Shown one piece after another: positions 1-8,056 of a DNA stretch of 28,884 bases (position 1 is the stretch's first letter; every line of letters begins with the position of its first letter). The stretch is from Balamuthia mandrillaris (lineage: Eukaryota; Discosea; Longamoebia; Balamuthiidae). The notes under the pieces are model-generated. The model had not been told where the DNA came from and did not search any database. It saw nothing but the letters and a program-made list of their open reading frames with translations. Location: NCBI GenBank assembly GCA_031835245.1, contig JAVKOQ010000541.1, forward strand, positions 1 to 28,884, read 5' to 3'. The position numbers and the translations under genes are program-made.

Positions 1-52
1 AGCAGCAAGTGAGTGAGGGAGGTTAAAAAAAAACCTGTCCACACACAGTTTG

Positions 53-58
53 AATAAA
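53..58 (+). terminator. poly(A) signal AATAAA of a gene left of the window
   Basis: AATAAA lies on the plus strand 40 bp before the stop of the minus-strand gene at 99. This matches the convergent arrangement seen elsewhere here, so it probably serves a plus-strand gene whose body lies outside the window. No coding exon for that gene can be supported in positions 1-52. Confidence 0.4.
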
Positions 59-98
59 ATTTCGTGTCTAGAACCCGTCCAACATGGGCCACCCATGG

Positions 99-1160
99 TC
101 AAGGGGTCTCGGGGATGGTCTCTGTGTCCCGCTCGAGACGCTTGGCCAACTGACGAACAAGCTCCTGCTCTGTGCCCAACAGGGCGCCAGCAGGGATGAA
201 GACTGTCCCTCCGCTGAACTGGTGGATCATCCCTGCCAACTTCTTCCACAAGTCAGCCAGGCCGCTGGAAGCCGGAAATCCAATGGATTGGAGATCGAAG
301 CATGGTGCTGCGATATGGTCAGCAGTGCTGGTGACTATCGGCAGGCCGTTGGGACGCAAGTCTTCAGAGTGCGGCCACGGGCAGTCAGGAGGTTTGTTCT
401 CCTGGTGCAACTTAATGAAGTCGTTACTGATAAACTCGAGGAGACAGCGGCAATACACCGTGCCAATAGCATACTCGAGAACCCTTTTCTCACTTCCAAG
501 CATCATCGCCTCGCTCACGAGCAGCTTCTTCTCGTTCTGAAGTTTTCCTGCCTTGGATGCAGCGGTATACAGGGTCAGGAGTTTTTGTCTTTCAACCTCG
601 GAACCAGAGGCAGCTATCTTACTGACGATTTCGAGACACTCGCCAGACGGATTTAGGGCCTCGCATGTGTTCAATTGGTTCTTGGTGCGTTCCAGTATAT
701 CGGTTGCTTCTTTGTGCAACGCCTCAAGTCCCTCATACCTTCGTTGCAACTCATTGACGCGCACTTTCTTCTCTTCCAAAGACAGAGCCAGCGGCTGGGA
801 TACCTCCCCTGCATCCTCCAGCTGCCGCTCCAGAGCCGCTATCTCTGCTGGCCCAACCTCTTTCTGTTCCTTCTTCTTTGGGTTCTTGTCGGTGCCCTGG
901 TGGCTCTCTGCCGCTTGCCTTTGGGCGAACTGAGCATTGGCGCGTTCCATGTGGCTGGTGGTGGTCGCAATGGCCACACAGTGGGCTCTTTCGAAAAGTT
1001 GTGGTTCTGGTGGTTTGGTATACGGATGCGGCTTCCCAAGTATCCAATAGTCGCACTTATTGTTGTTCAGGGTAGCCTTGAATGAGTCTAGGGAGACCCC
1101 CTGGCCCCCGCGAGGGACAGCAACGTAAAATGGCTTCGTTGTATCCCTGCTAGAACGCAT
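99..1160 (-). CDS. orphan protein with central coiled coil, 353 aa, single exon
   Basis: One uninterrupted frame of 353 codons starts at the ATG at 1158-1160 (an in-frame TAG lies two codons upstream) and ends with TGA at 99-101. I do not recognise a family. Residues about 1-70 are mixed and carry an aromatic/proline patch (DYWILGKPHPYTKPPEP). About 75-150 are rich in E, K, Q and R with heptad spacing (IAALERQLEDAG, VNELQRRYEGLEALHKE), a likely coiled coil. A second helical stretch follows (VERQKLLTLYTAASKAGKL), and the C-terminal 130 residues look globular. No signal peptide or membrane helix is visible. It is divergent from the FAD oxidase across 504 bp and convergent with whatever lies to the left. 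The absence of introns is unusual next to the multi-exon neighbours. Coding status is strong; function is unknown. Confidence 0.75.
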   Translation of the reverse strand: MRSSRDTTKPFYVAVPRGGQGVSLDSFKATLNNNKCDYWILGKPHPYTKPPEPQLFERAHCVAIATTTSHMERANAQFAQRQAAESHQGTDKNPKKKEQKEVGPAEIAALERQLEDAGEVSQPLALSLEEKKVRVNELQRRYEGLEALHKEATDILERTKNQLNTCEALNPSGECLEIVSKIAASGSEVERQKLLTLYTAASKAGKLQNEKKLLVSEAMMLGSEKRVLEYAIGTVYCRCLLEFISNDFIKLHQENKPPDCPWPHSEDLRPNGLPIVTSTADHIAAPCFDLQSIGFPASSGLADLWKKLAGMIHQFSGGTVFIPAGALLGTEQELVRQLAKRLERDTETIPETP

Positions 1161-1380
1161 CCGCTATCCTGAGTGCCCTCTGTTTTTTTCTTATTTTTGC
1201 CTTTGCTCTGACCCACTTGCAACCCCGCCGCGTCTCCGCTCCGGAGGTGCACAGACGCGGCGGCGGCGGCGAACAGCTGCATAAGACCAATAACAAAAAG
1301 GGCCGCGGGGGATTTTATTCTCTTCTGGCCCCTGAGCTCATTGAGGGCTAAGGCGGGGCCAAGGAGGGAGGTTCTTATGG

Positions 1381-1427
1381 CGATAAAAAGCGATAACTTT
1401 CGACTTCTTATCGGTTCACATCGATAA
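1381..1427. promoter_or_regulatory. cluster of four CGATAA motifs
   Basis: CGATAA occurs at 1381-1386, 1391-1396 and 1422-1427, and as TTATCG at 1408-1413. Four copies in 47 bp inside a divergent promoter region suggest binding sites for a GATA-type or similar factor. The factor is inferred only from the motif. Confidence 0.35.
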
Positions 1428-1621
1428 TTACCAAAACCGGTGGATGATAATTAATAGAGCGAAGGAAAGGTAACAACAAATAGAAATGGAGCAAAGGGTT
1501 TTAAGGCGGAGAGAAGAAGTGGTGGAGGAGGAGGCGGAAAGTTTCTTCTTGAAACGACAAAACAGCGAAGCGGGGAGTGCGACCACCGGAAAGGGCGAGC
1601 TTGCTTCCCATCCACACTTTC

Positions 1622-1639
1622 TTTTTTTTAAAAAAAAAA
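1622..1639 (+). promoter_or_regulatory. T8A10 tract upstream of oxidase ATG
   Basis: Eight T followed by ten A end 25 nt before the ATG at 1665. The same T8A10 in sense orientation sits directly before the ATP-citrate lyase ATG (7741-7724 on the minus strand), and a shorter T5A6 sits before the eIF4E gene (26811-26821). It may be a core promoter or leader element, but the role is unknown. Confidence 0.3.
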
Positions 1640-1664
1640 CAAAATTAAATTGGCACGGTGAAGC

Positions 1665-3114
1665 ATGGAGGGAGAAGGACAGCCAGTCGTGGTGCTGGTG
1701 GTAGGAGGGGGCTTGTTCGGCGTCACTGCCGCGATGGAGTTGGCTGCGCGAGGCAACAGAGTGCATCTGTTCGATATGGCTCGCTTGCCAGCCAACGACG
1801 TGCGTTCCTCCTCTTTTTCTCTTCTTCGTTCTCGGTGAGAACAACATAATCACACCGAACGGTTGAAACACCTTAAAAATTGCAGGCTGCTTCCACGGAC
1901 ATAAGTAAGATAGTTCGGATGGACTATGGCAACGATGAGCTCTACCGCAAGCTCGCCAAGAAGGCCATTCGCGGTTGGCGCCAGTGGAACAAGGAGTGGG
2001 AGCGTCCGCTCTACCACGAACAAGGCCTGTTGGTTCTCACTCAGGAGCCTCTCAACGAAGGTTTTTTTTAACTACGGAAACTTCTAAAGAAAAGTAGATG
2101 AGCTGCAAAGATGAAGAAGAAGAGAAAGACGACAGAAGAGAAGAAGAGAGAGACAAAAGCAGAGAACTAACTGCTGTTGTGTCCACAAAAAGGGTCGTTT
2201 GAACATGAGAGCTACAAAAGCTTGCTCAAGAAAGGGTACTCACTGGAACGAATGACAAAAGAGAGACTGAGGGAACGGTTCCCACTGTGGGGCAAAAGCG
2301 GCAGATACGTGGATGGCTACTACTCCAGCAACCACGCTGGCTGGGTGGAGAGCGGCGAGGTCATGAAGGTGTTAACAAAGATGGCGGAGAGAGCCGGAGT
2401 GGTAATGCACGAGTGCGTCGGCGTCAGGGAGGTGCTCTATGAGACTGACCCCGTGCAGCGCAGGAAGAAGGCCGTGGGCATCGTGACCAGCACCAACCAC
2501 GCCTTCTACGGGGACCACGTGCTTGTGGCTGCCGGGGCATGGACGCCTACTCTCCTGCCGGAGCTGCGGGGTGTAATGTGGGGCAGTGGCCAGCCGGTGT
2601 TTCACTTGAAGCGGCTGTCGAGGACGGAGGGCGGACCCAAGGATGGACCTGATCCTCTGTTCCTTAGCGACAAGTATCCCATGTTCTTTGCTGATATTGC
2701 AAAGACTGGCTGGTATGGCTTCCCTTCCACTGCCGATGGACTCCTCAAGGTAACTTGTGGCTCTATGCCTTCCCTCCTGCAATCGTTTGTTCATTTAGAT
2801 GATAGAATGGATTGCAATAACAGATAGGAAACCATGGACATGGCTATAAGATGGCAGCTGGCTATCCAAAGTTATTAGTTCCTCCTGCTGAGGTGGAGAG
2901 GTTCAAACAATTCTTAGCGGAGAGTCTACCAGACCTTGCGCAACTTCCTATAGTAAACACGCGTCTTTGTCTCTACTGCGATACTTTTGATGGTGACTTT
3001 TTTATCTCTCGTTCACCTCATGTGGATGGTCTCTCTGTTGCTGCTGGTGACAGCGGACATGGTTTCAAGTTTGCTCCTGTAATTGGTACCGTCATTGCTG
3101 ATGTGGTTGAGGTA

Positions 3115-3168
<54 letters not shown>

Positions 3169-3334
3169 ACCTTTGCGTAAAAACTAGGGCAAAGCAAATA
3201 AGATAGCGCCTCGCTTTGCTTGGCGGACAAACATAGAGCAAGACCACAGTACAAAAGGAGGAGTTTCCTCTCGTCCAAAGGAGCCGCCCAAGGTCAACCC
3301 CTACGAGCGTTCTTTGGTGGCTTCAAACCTTTAA
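1665..3334 (+). CDS. FAD-dependent amine oxidase (sarcosine/saccharopine oxidase type), peroxisomal
   Basis: Exons 1665-1799, 1886-2060, 2193-2749, 2824-3111 and 3188-3334 join in phase to 433 aa. The start is an ATG followed at once by the dinucleotide-binding fold GGGLFG (residues 14-19) with the preceding hydrophobic strand. Family landmarks follow in order: ASTDISKIVRMDYG, GYYSSNHAGWVESGEV, AAGAWTPTLLPELRG, TGWYGFPS, KIGNHGHGYK, TRLCLYCDTFDGDF, and AAGDSGHGFKFAP. These are the hallmarks of the monomeric sarcosine oxidase/fructosyl-amine/saccharopine oxidase family, which oxidises secondary amino acids with O2 to give H2O2. Cys338 in TRLC is the expected covalent FAD attachment site. The last three residues, SNL, resemble a type 1 peroxisomal targeting signal, fitting a peroxide-forming enzyme. 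The exact substrate cannot be told. Intron 4 carries a (CT)n tract. It converges on ATP-citrate lyase, with stops 88 bp apart. Confidence 0.9.
3120..3164 (+). repeat. (CT)n microsatellite in oxidase intron 4
   Basis: An uninterrupted CT tract starts about 8 nt after the 5' splice site (GTATCA at 3112). The pyrimidine strand is the coding strand. Confidence 0.95.
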
Positions 3335-3354
3335 CACTCCTAAAATACTAAGGA

Positions 3355-3360
3355 AATAAA
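3355..3360 (+). terminator. poly(A) signal of FAD oxidase
   Basis: AATAAA 21 nt after the TAA at 3332-3334, in sense orientation. It lies within the 88-bp gap to the convergent gene. Confidence 0.6.
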
Positions 3361-3392
3361 AGTACGAATAGAGTGTAAGGCATCGAATTCTC

Positions 3393-3398
3393 TTTATT
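3393..3398 (-). terminator. poly(A) signal of ATP-citrate lyase
   Basis: AATAAA on the minus strand, 24 nt past the TAA at 3425-3423. With the oxidase signal at 3355 the two 3' ends probably lie very close together or overlap. Confidence 0.6.
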
Positions 3399-3422
3399 GT
3401 TGATAGTGTGTTTGTGTGAGAA

Positions 3423-4281
3423 TTATTGAGGATAAGTGTCAGGATTGGTCATGTAGAAGATGTCGTCAGTGGGGTGTCGATAAAGTCCTTCCTGCAGTCT
3501 CTTCTGGTCGAGATAATGGCCAATGAAACCAATGCTTCGACCCAACACGAACAGGCCGTTCAAAAAGTCGTTCTTCAGAAGGTCGTCCACTTCCTCAGGA
3601 GTGAAGGCGCCGCAGTGCCTAAGCAAGTCCACAAAGGCACAGCCCATGCAGCCATCTACGTTGAGAATGAGATTGGCTTTCTTTTGGGTGGTGATCTGCT
3701 CCACAGCAAGGGCATACTTAAGCACCGAGGTGTTGGGGAAATGCTGAAAAGCATATTCCTTCAGGATGGTTACCCTCTTGTCTGGGTTGTGCAGCGACTT
3801 GATGCGATGTCCAATACCCATGATCAACTCCTTCTTCTTTCTCATTGTGTCCACAAAGTCCTGTGGCGAGAGACCTGTGTCATGGCCCCAAGAGAACAGC
3901 TTGGCAGCTCCGTCCACAGCACCACCAAAGCGCGGGCCGATGGTCAGAAGTCCTGACGCCAAAGAGGAGATAAGGTCACGTCCTGCTCTCGCTGTCACAA
4001 TTGTGTTGTGGGCACCAGCCACAGCGGGTCCATGATCAGCAGTCATCATCAACACCATCTCGATGAACTTGCAGGCGTAGTTTGGCAGGCGGCGGCGGAA
4101 CCACAAAAGGCTCAGCACTCCTCCTATTCCGATGTCCTCCTCGAACACTTGTGAGATGGGCATTCCTGCATACATCAATTCCTCTCCTCCTGGATGTACC
4201 CATAAACATTAGATAAGCTCCTTCTAGTTTAGACAAAGATATAGCTATAGACGAATGAAGAGAAAGCGCAGACAAAAGATC

Positions 4282-4326
<45 letters not shown>

Positions 4327-6990
4327 GGAACATACGTTCATCAGTGATGGTGGACACAAAGCTAGCGGGCTTCCTCACCATGCCAAGTTTACGGGCCCAG
4401 GTGTAATCAATGGGAATACGAGGGGCAGGTCGCTCTTCTTCCTCCACGATCTCTCCACTCTCAACAAGCGCCAGATAGACCTTTCTGATAAGCTCGGGCA
4501 ATGTAGTGAAGCTGGAGGGTACATGAGCTCCGGCTTGCTTGAGGGCCACATTTTTGGCATCAGCGGTCTCAAGGTTGTCATTGGCAAAAGCGCCGGCGTG
4601 ACCGAACTGAACTTCTGTGGGGAACATTTTGGCGCAAGTGCCAGTGCACCACGCCACAACAGGCTTGGTGATGCGACCCTCTTTTATGGCTTGGCACACT
4701 TGATACTCCTCAATGCCTCCTACCTCGCCCAGAAGCACCATCATCTTGCACTGTGGGTCATCCTGGAAACGCAGCAAGTGATCCATGAAGGTGGTTCCGG
4801 GATAGCGATCACCACCGATGGCGATACCTTCGTATACACCGTTTGTGGTTCGCGAGATGATGTTGTTGAGCTCGTTGGAAAGACCACCCGAGCGAGATAC
4901 GTAGGCCACGCTTCCTGGCCGGTAGAGTTTGCTGGAAAGCACGTTGTCAAGCATTCCTCCTGTGTTGCCGATACGGAAGCAACCTGGCTTGATGCCACCC
5001 ACAGTTGCCGGTCCGATAATGGTCACTGGCCCGCCTTTGTCTGCAGGCCTGTTCTTTGCCTTCTCGATCAACAACCGCGTATGGCGCTCTGCATACCCCA
5101 TAACGTAATTGGTGAGGGATTTTATCACCAACAACCAAAAAAAAAACCCTCCCAAAGAACAGTACCAGGAACGCCTTCGGCGATAATAGCGATGACCTTG
5201 ATTTCAGGATGGGACAAAGCTTCGATTGTGGACTCATAGACAGAGCGACAGGAAGCAAAGTTTACCATTGTATCCAACTATTGAACAGAAAGTCAGCTTG
5301 GCTAAAAGAATGTTTTCGCAGTATAAAGCATACCGATGGATCATTGGGAAAACGCTTAAAGGCACTGGCTATGTCTGGCACTACCGGCAACATGATTTCC
5401 TTCTGGCCCCAGAAGAACTTTCGGTAATGGGTACCCGCAAATGGATAAATGATGCACTTGACAGAGGGTGTCTCTCGCTCGCACAGGTGATCAAAGTCAA
5501 GCATAGACTGCACAGCTTGCAGCTGCATGCCATACCTATTGAATAGGTCCGTTAGTCAGAGGAGATGAAGAGAGAGAGAGAGAGAGAGAGAGAGGTGAGC
5601 GTACACAATAGCGGTTGTGCTCTTCGTGAAAAGAGTGTAAGGCTGTCTTTCCTCCGGTACGCTCGTTTTGCTTTTTCCTTTCAGATCAGCTCCTTTACTA
5701 GAAGACAGAGTTCTAGTCAACGTTTGTGACGGATTAATAAGGGGATCGGCAGCAGGGAACATCTGTCGTTGGTAATCATCACTACTGCTTTCGCCGCGAA
5801 GGGCTGAGTTTTGCATTTTGGTTGCCCAACTGGTATTTAAGCTGTTATGAGGTCCACGAGTTAGTAAGTACAATGTCTCCCAATGAGTGTAACAACGTAC
5901 GGTCCTCGTTCCAGCCGCCTAGCTGGGGGACTCATTGGCTTGTTCTTTATCTCCTCTTCGTCTTCCAGCGCCATGTTTACAATGGCAGTAATGTGGGTCT
6001 CTGGTCCATACACCCAAATTGGAATTTCCATAACCTCAACCTTCTCCTTGATCAGACGAAGGCCCTCTGCATAGTTAGGGCCTCCTCGACGAACGTAAAT
6101 GCGGACCTTGTGATTACGAAGCTTCTCTTGGAAGTCACCTATAGCACGTACAATACCCTTGAAGGTCTCTGCCACATCAGTGAAGTTGGCAATACCTCCT
6201 CCAATGATAAGAACCTACATTTGAAAATTGTAAGTACTCACTCGTACAAAATGTGCCAATCAAAATGGCAAGACATCCAAACCAACCTTTCCCAATGGGT
6301 GAACGGGTCCACTCGTCATGAGAGAAAGAATGGTTTTGGCATACTCAAAGGTCATAGCTTCAGTGGGATCTCCAGAGTACTCTCCGTAATTTGCAACTTC
6401 CTTCCCAACCTCAGGAGCAAGGTCTGATAAGGAGTCAGTGTAGACGACTGATGCTCCACCTTTTGAGGTTGTCCAACGTTAAAGTGAGAAGAGACAGAGA
6501 GAGAGAGAGAGAGAGAACGGACCGCCAGCAACCATGAGCCAAATGCGTCCTTTGGGGTTAAGAACAGTGAGCTTCAACGATGCACCAGTTTTGGAGTCCA
6601 ATTCTTGGATATAACGTTCTTCGGGAAGGATGGGACGGCCAAAGGGTGGAGGGAAATCAATGTTGCCCCACAGCTTTGTGCACTCGATTTGTGCTGTTTG
6701 ATCCAGTCGAGCCGCCAAGTCCAATACGTGAACTTCTTCGCCAACCTTTGAAATCACATCAGGTTTTCACCAACAACAAAAGCCGAGGTATCAAAGTACT
6801 TACCACCACCAATGGGTTAATTTCAAGATAAGTGAAGTGGAGTTTGGTGTAAACTTTGAACAAGGTAGACAGAAAAGAAGACAAGAGTGCTTTTCTGTCC
6901 CCTGCCTGTACGTCCGACAGCAGTTCTTCCACTTGAGCTTGCTCCAACTCGTCTCCAACTTTTACCAGCAATTTCTGAAGGGCAGCAACA

Positions 6991-7027
<37 letters not shown>

Positions 7028-7313
7028 GGAGGGGAGAGAGAGAGAGAGAGAGAGAGAGGTGAGCGCGAAAAGAATTGGTACACTGCCGCTGAAGAAACAT
7101 AATAAGCAAACCTTGGCCTTGGCATCCACGTCACCAACGTCAACACCGCCTTCCGTTGTGAAAAGGATTTCCTCTCCTTGTCTCACGCTGCGAATAGCGA
7201 GGTAGTACTCGTCCTTGCCGTCATGCTTCAAGAATGGTTCCACAATGAAGTGATCCAACACTCCCTTAACATGTTCCACTGGCACCTGCCACGGGATTTT
7301 TTTTGTCAGCAAC

Positions 7314-7349
<36 letters not shown>

Positions 7350-7721
7350 ACGAACCTCTTTTCCCATACGCTCATTGATCCAAGCGTCAGCCTCTTCCAA
7401 AGTGTAGTTCAAGCCAATCAGTCCAGACTTGCCGCGTCTCTTGATGAGCTGATCGGGCTTCACGACCAAGCGCTCGGTGGTCAGCCAAGGCACCTCCTTC
7501 GCTCGCTCTTGCAGAGTCACGTAGCTAAGCTCTTGCTCCTCTTGCTGTTGGAGGTCCGCTTGTTGTTGCTGTTGTGAGGCGGCGGCCGCTACTCCGGAGG
7601 AAGAAGTGGGGCTGACCAACACACGGCGAGTGTCCAGCGTGTGTTTCCCTCCAGAGAGCTCCTTGACCCAGCGGCTGAGGATGGCCTTTCCGTCGTACTC
7701 ACGAATGCTTTTGGCCGACAT
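3423..7721 (-). CDS. ACLY: ATP-citrate synthase (ATP-citrate lyase), full-length single-chain form
   Basis: Eleven exons on the minus strand (7721-7356, 7285-7112, 6974-6804, 6745-6523, 6459-6287, 6214-5901, 5841-5605, 5535-5334, 5277-5166, 5088-4336, 4189-3423) join in phase to 1163 aa, against about 1100 in animals. The enzyme makes cytosolic acetyl-CoA and oxaloacetate from citrate, CoA and ATP. The start MSAK matches the animal N-terminus. The order is an ATP-grasp part ([35 protein letters not shown]), a Ser-rich variable linker (about 440-545), a CoA-binding/ligase part ([16 protein letters not shown], phospho-histidine loop VQFGHAGA near His821), and a citrate-synthase-like C-terminal part ([46 protein letters not shown]). 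Fungi and plants usually split this protein in two genes; here it is fused. A Q-rich insertion (about residues 51-65) sits in exon 1. Five introns carry (CT)n tracts on the sense strand. Confidence 0.95.
4285..4322 (-). repeat. (CT)n microsatellite in ACLY intron 10
   Basis: GA on the plus strand, therefore CT on the sense strand. It starts about 12 nt after the 5' splice site GTATGT (4335). Confidence 0.95.
5569..5594 (-). repeat. (CT)n microsatellite in ACLY intron 7
   Basis: CT on the sense strand, about 10 nt behind the 5' splice site GTACGC (5604). Confidence 0.95.
6495..6515 (-). repeat. (CT)n microsatellite in ACLY intron 4
   Basis: CT on the sense strand, starting about 6 nt after the 5' splice site GTCCGT (6522). 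The intron is only 63 nt long. Confidence 0.9.
6994..7059 (-). repeat. two adjacent (CT)n tracts in ACLY intron 2
   Basis: Two CT tracts (about 7059-7034 and 7024-6994 in sense order) are separated by a CCTCCCTCC interruption. They end about 18 nt before the acceptor CTTCAG (6975). Confidence 0.95.
7317..7348 (-). repeat. (CT)n microsatellite in ACLY intron 1
   Basis: CT on the sense strand, about 7 nt behind the 5' splice site GTTCGT (7355). Confidence 0.95.
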
Positions 7722-8056
7722 AATTTTTTTTTTAAAAAAAAGAAGCGAGTTCCCTTCGGCAAGCGGAGCAAAATACCAAACCACTACCTCTTTTTTTCAG
7801 GAGGAAGGGGAGCGCCACAACAACAACCCCGTTAACCAACAACAAGAAACAAAAAAAGCGGAAAGAAAAAATAAATGGAAAAAGAAATAACCCACCCAAG
7901 CCAGCCGCAATATTTCAATTTCTATTTGGGGTTTATTATTATTAAAAACATGATTGATTGCGCGGCCAACCACCTCTTTTTCGCTTCCTTCCTCCTTCTA
8001 GTCTTTAACTGCTTTGTCCCCCCGACCCATCTTGTGCTACGACTACTACCTCCATC
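7722..8056. promoter_or_regulatory. 335-bp gap: ACLY upstream region and Ras GEF 3' end
   Basis: The T8A10 tract (7741-7724 in sense) lies immediately before the ACLY ATG. The rest is A/T-rich and holds the Ras GEF poly(A) signal at 7932-7937. No open frame here looks coding. Because ACLY and the Ras GEF are in tandem on the minus strand, the ACLY promoter and the Ras GEF 3' processing sites must share this gap. Confidence 0.45.
7932..7937 (-). terminator. poly(A) signal of Ras GEF gene
   Basis: AATAAA on the minus strand about 120 nt after the stop at 8057. It is the only such hexamer before the ACLY start. Confidence 0.45.

Larger units (their letters stand above)
1161..1664. promoter_or_regulatory. 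504-bp divergent intergenic region with CGATAA cluster
   Basis: This is the space between the starts of the orphan coiled-coil gene (-) and the FAD oxidase (+). Its left part is GC-rich (an uninterrupted GGC-type run near 1255-1275). The middle holds four CGATAA elements within 47 bp (1381, 1391, 1408 reverse, 1422). The right end holds a T8A10 tract (1622-1639) 25 nt before the oxidase ATG. Open frames here look like shadows. A shared bidirectional promoter is inferred, not shown. Confidence 0.4.

Noticed and set aside
1088-1282. Minus-strand 64-codon frame upstream of the coiled-coil gene as a first exon.
   Set aside because: No in-phase splice to the downstream frame is needed, and that frame has its own ATG after a stop. 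The composition follows the GC-rich promoter DNA.
3426-3956. 176-codon plus-strand frame inside ACLY.
   Set aside because: Antisense of the conserved citrate-synthase-like exon; the minus frame has unmistakable homology.
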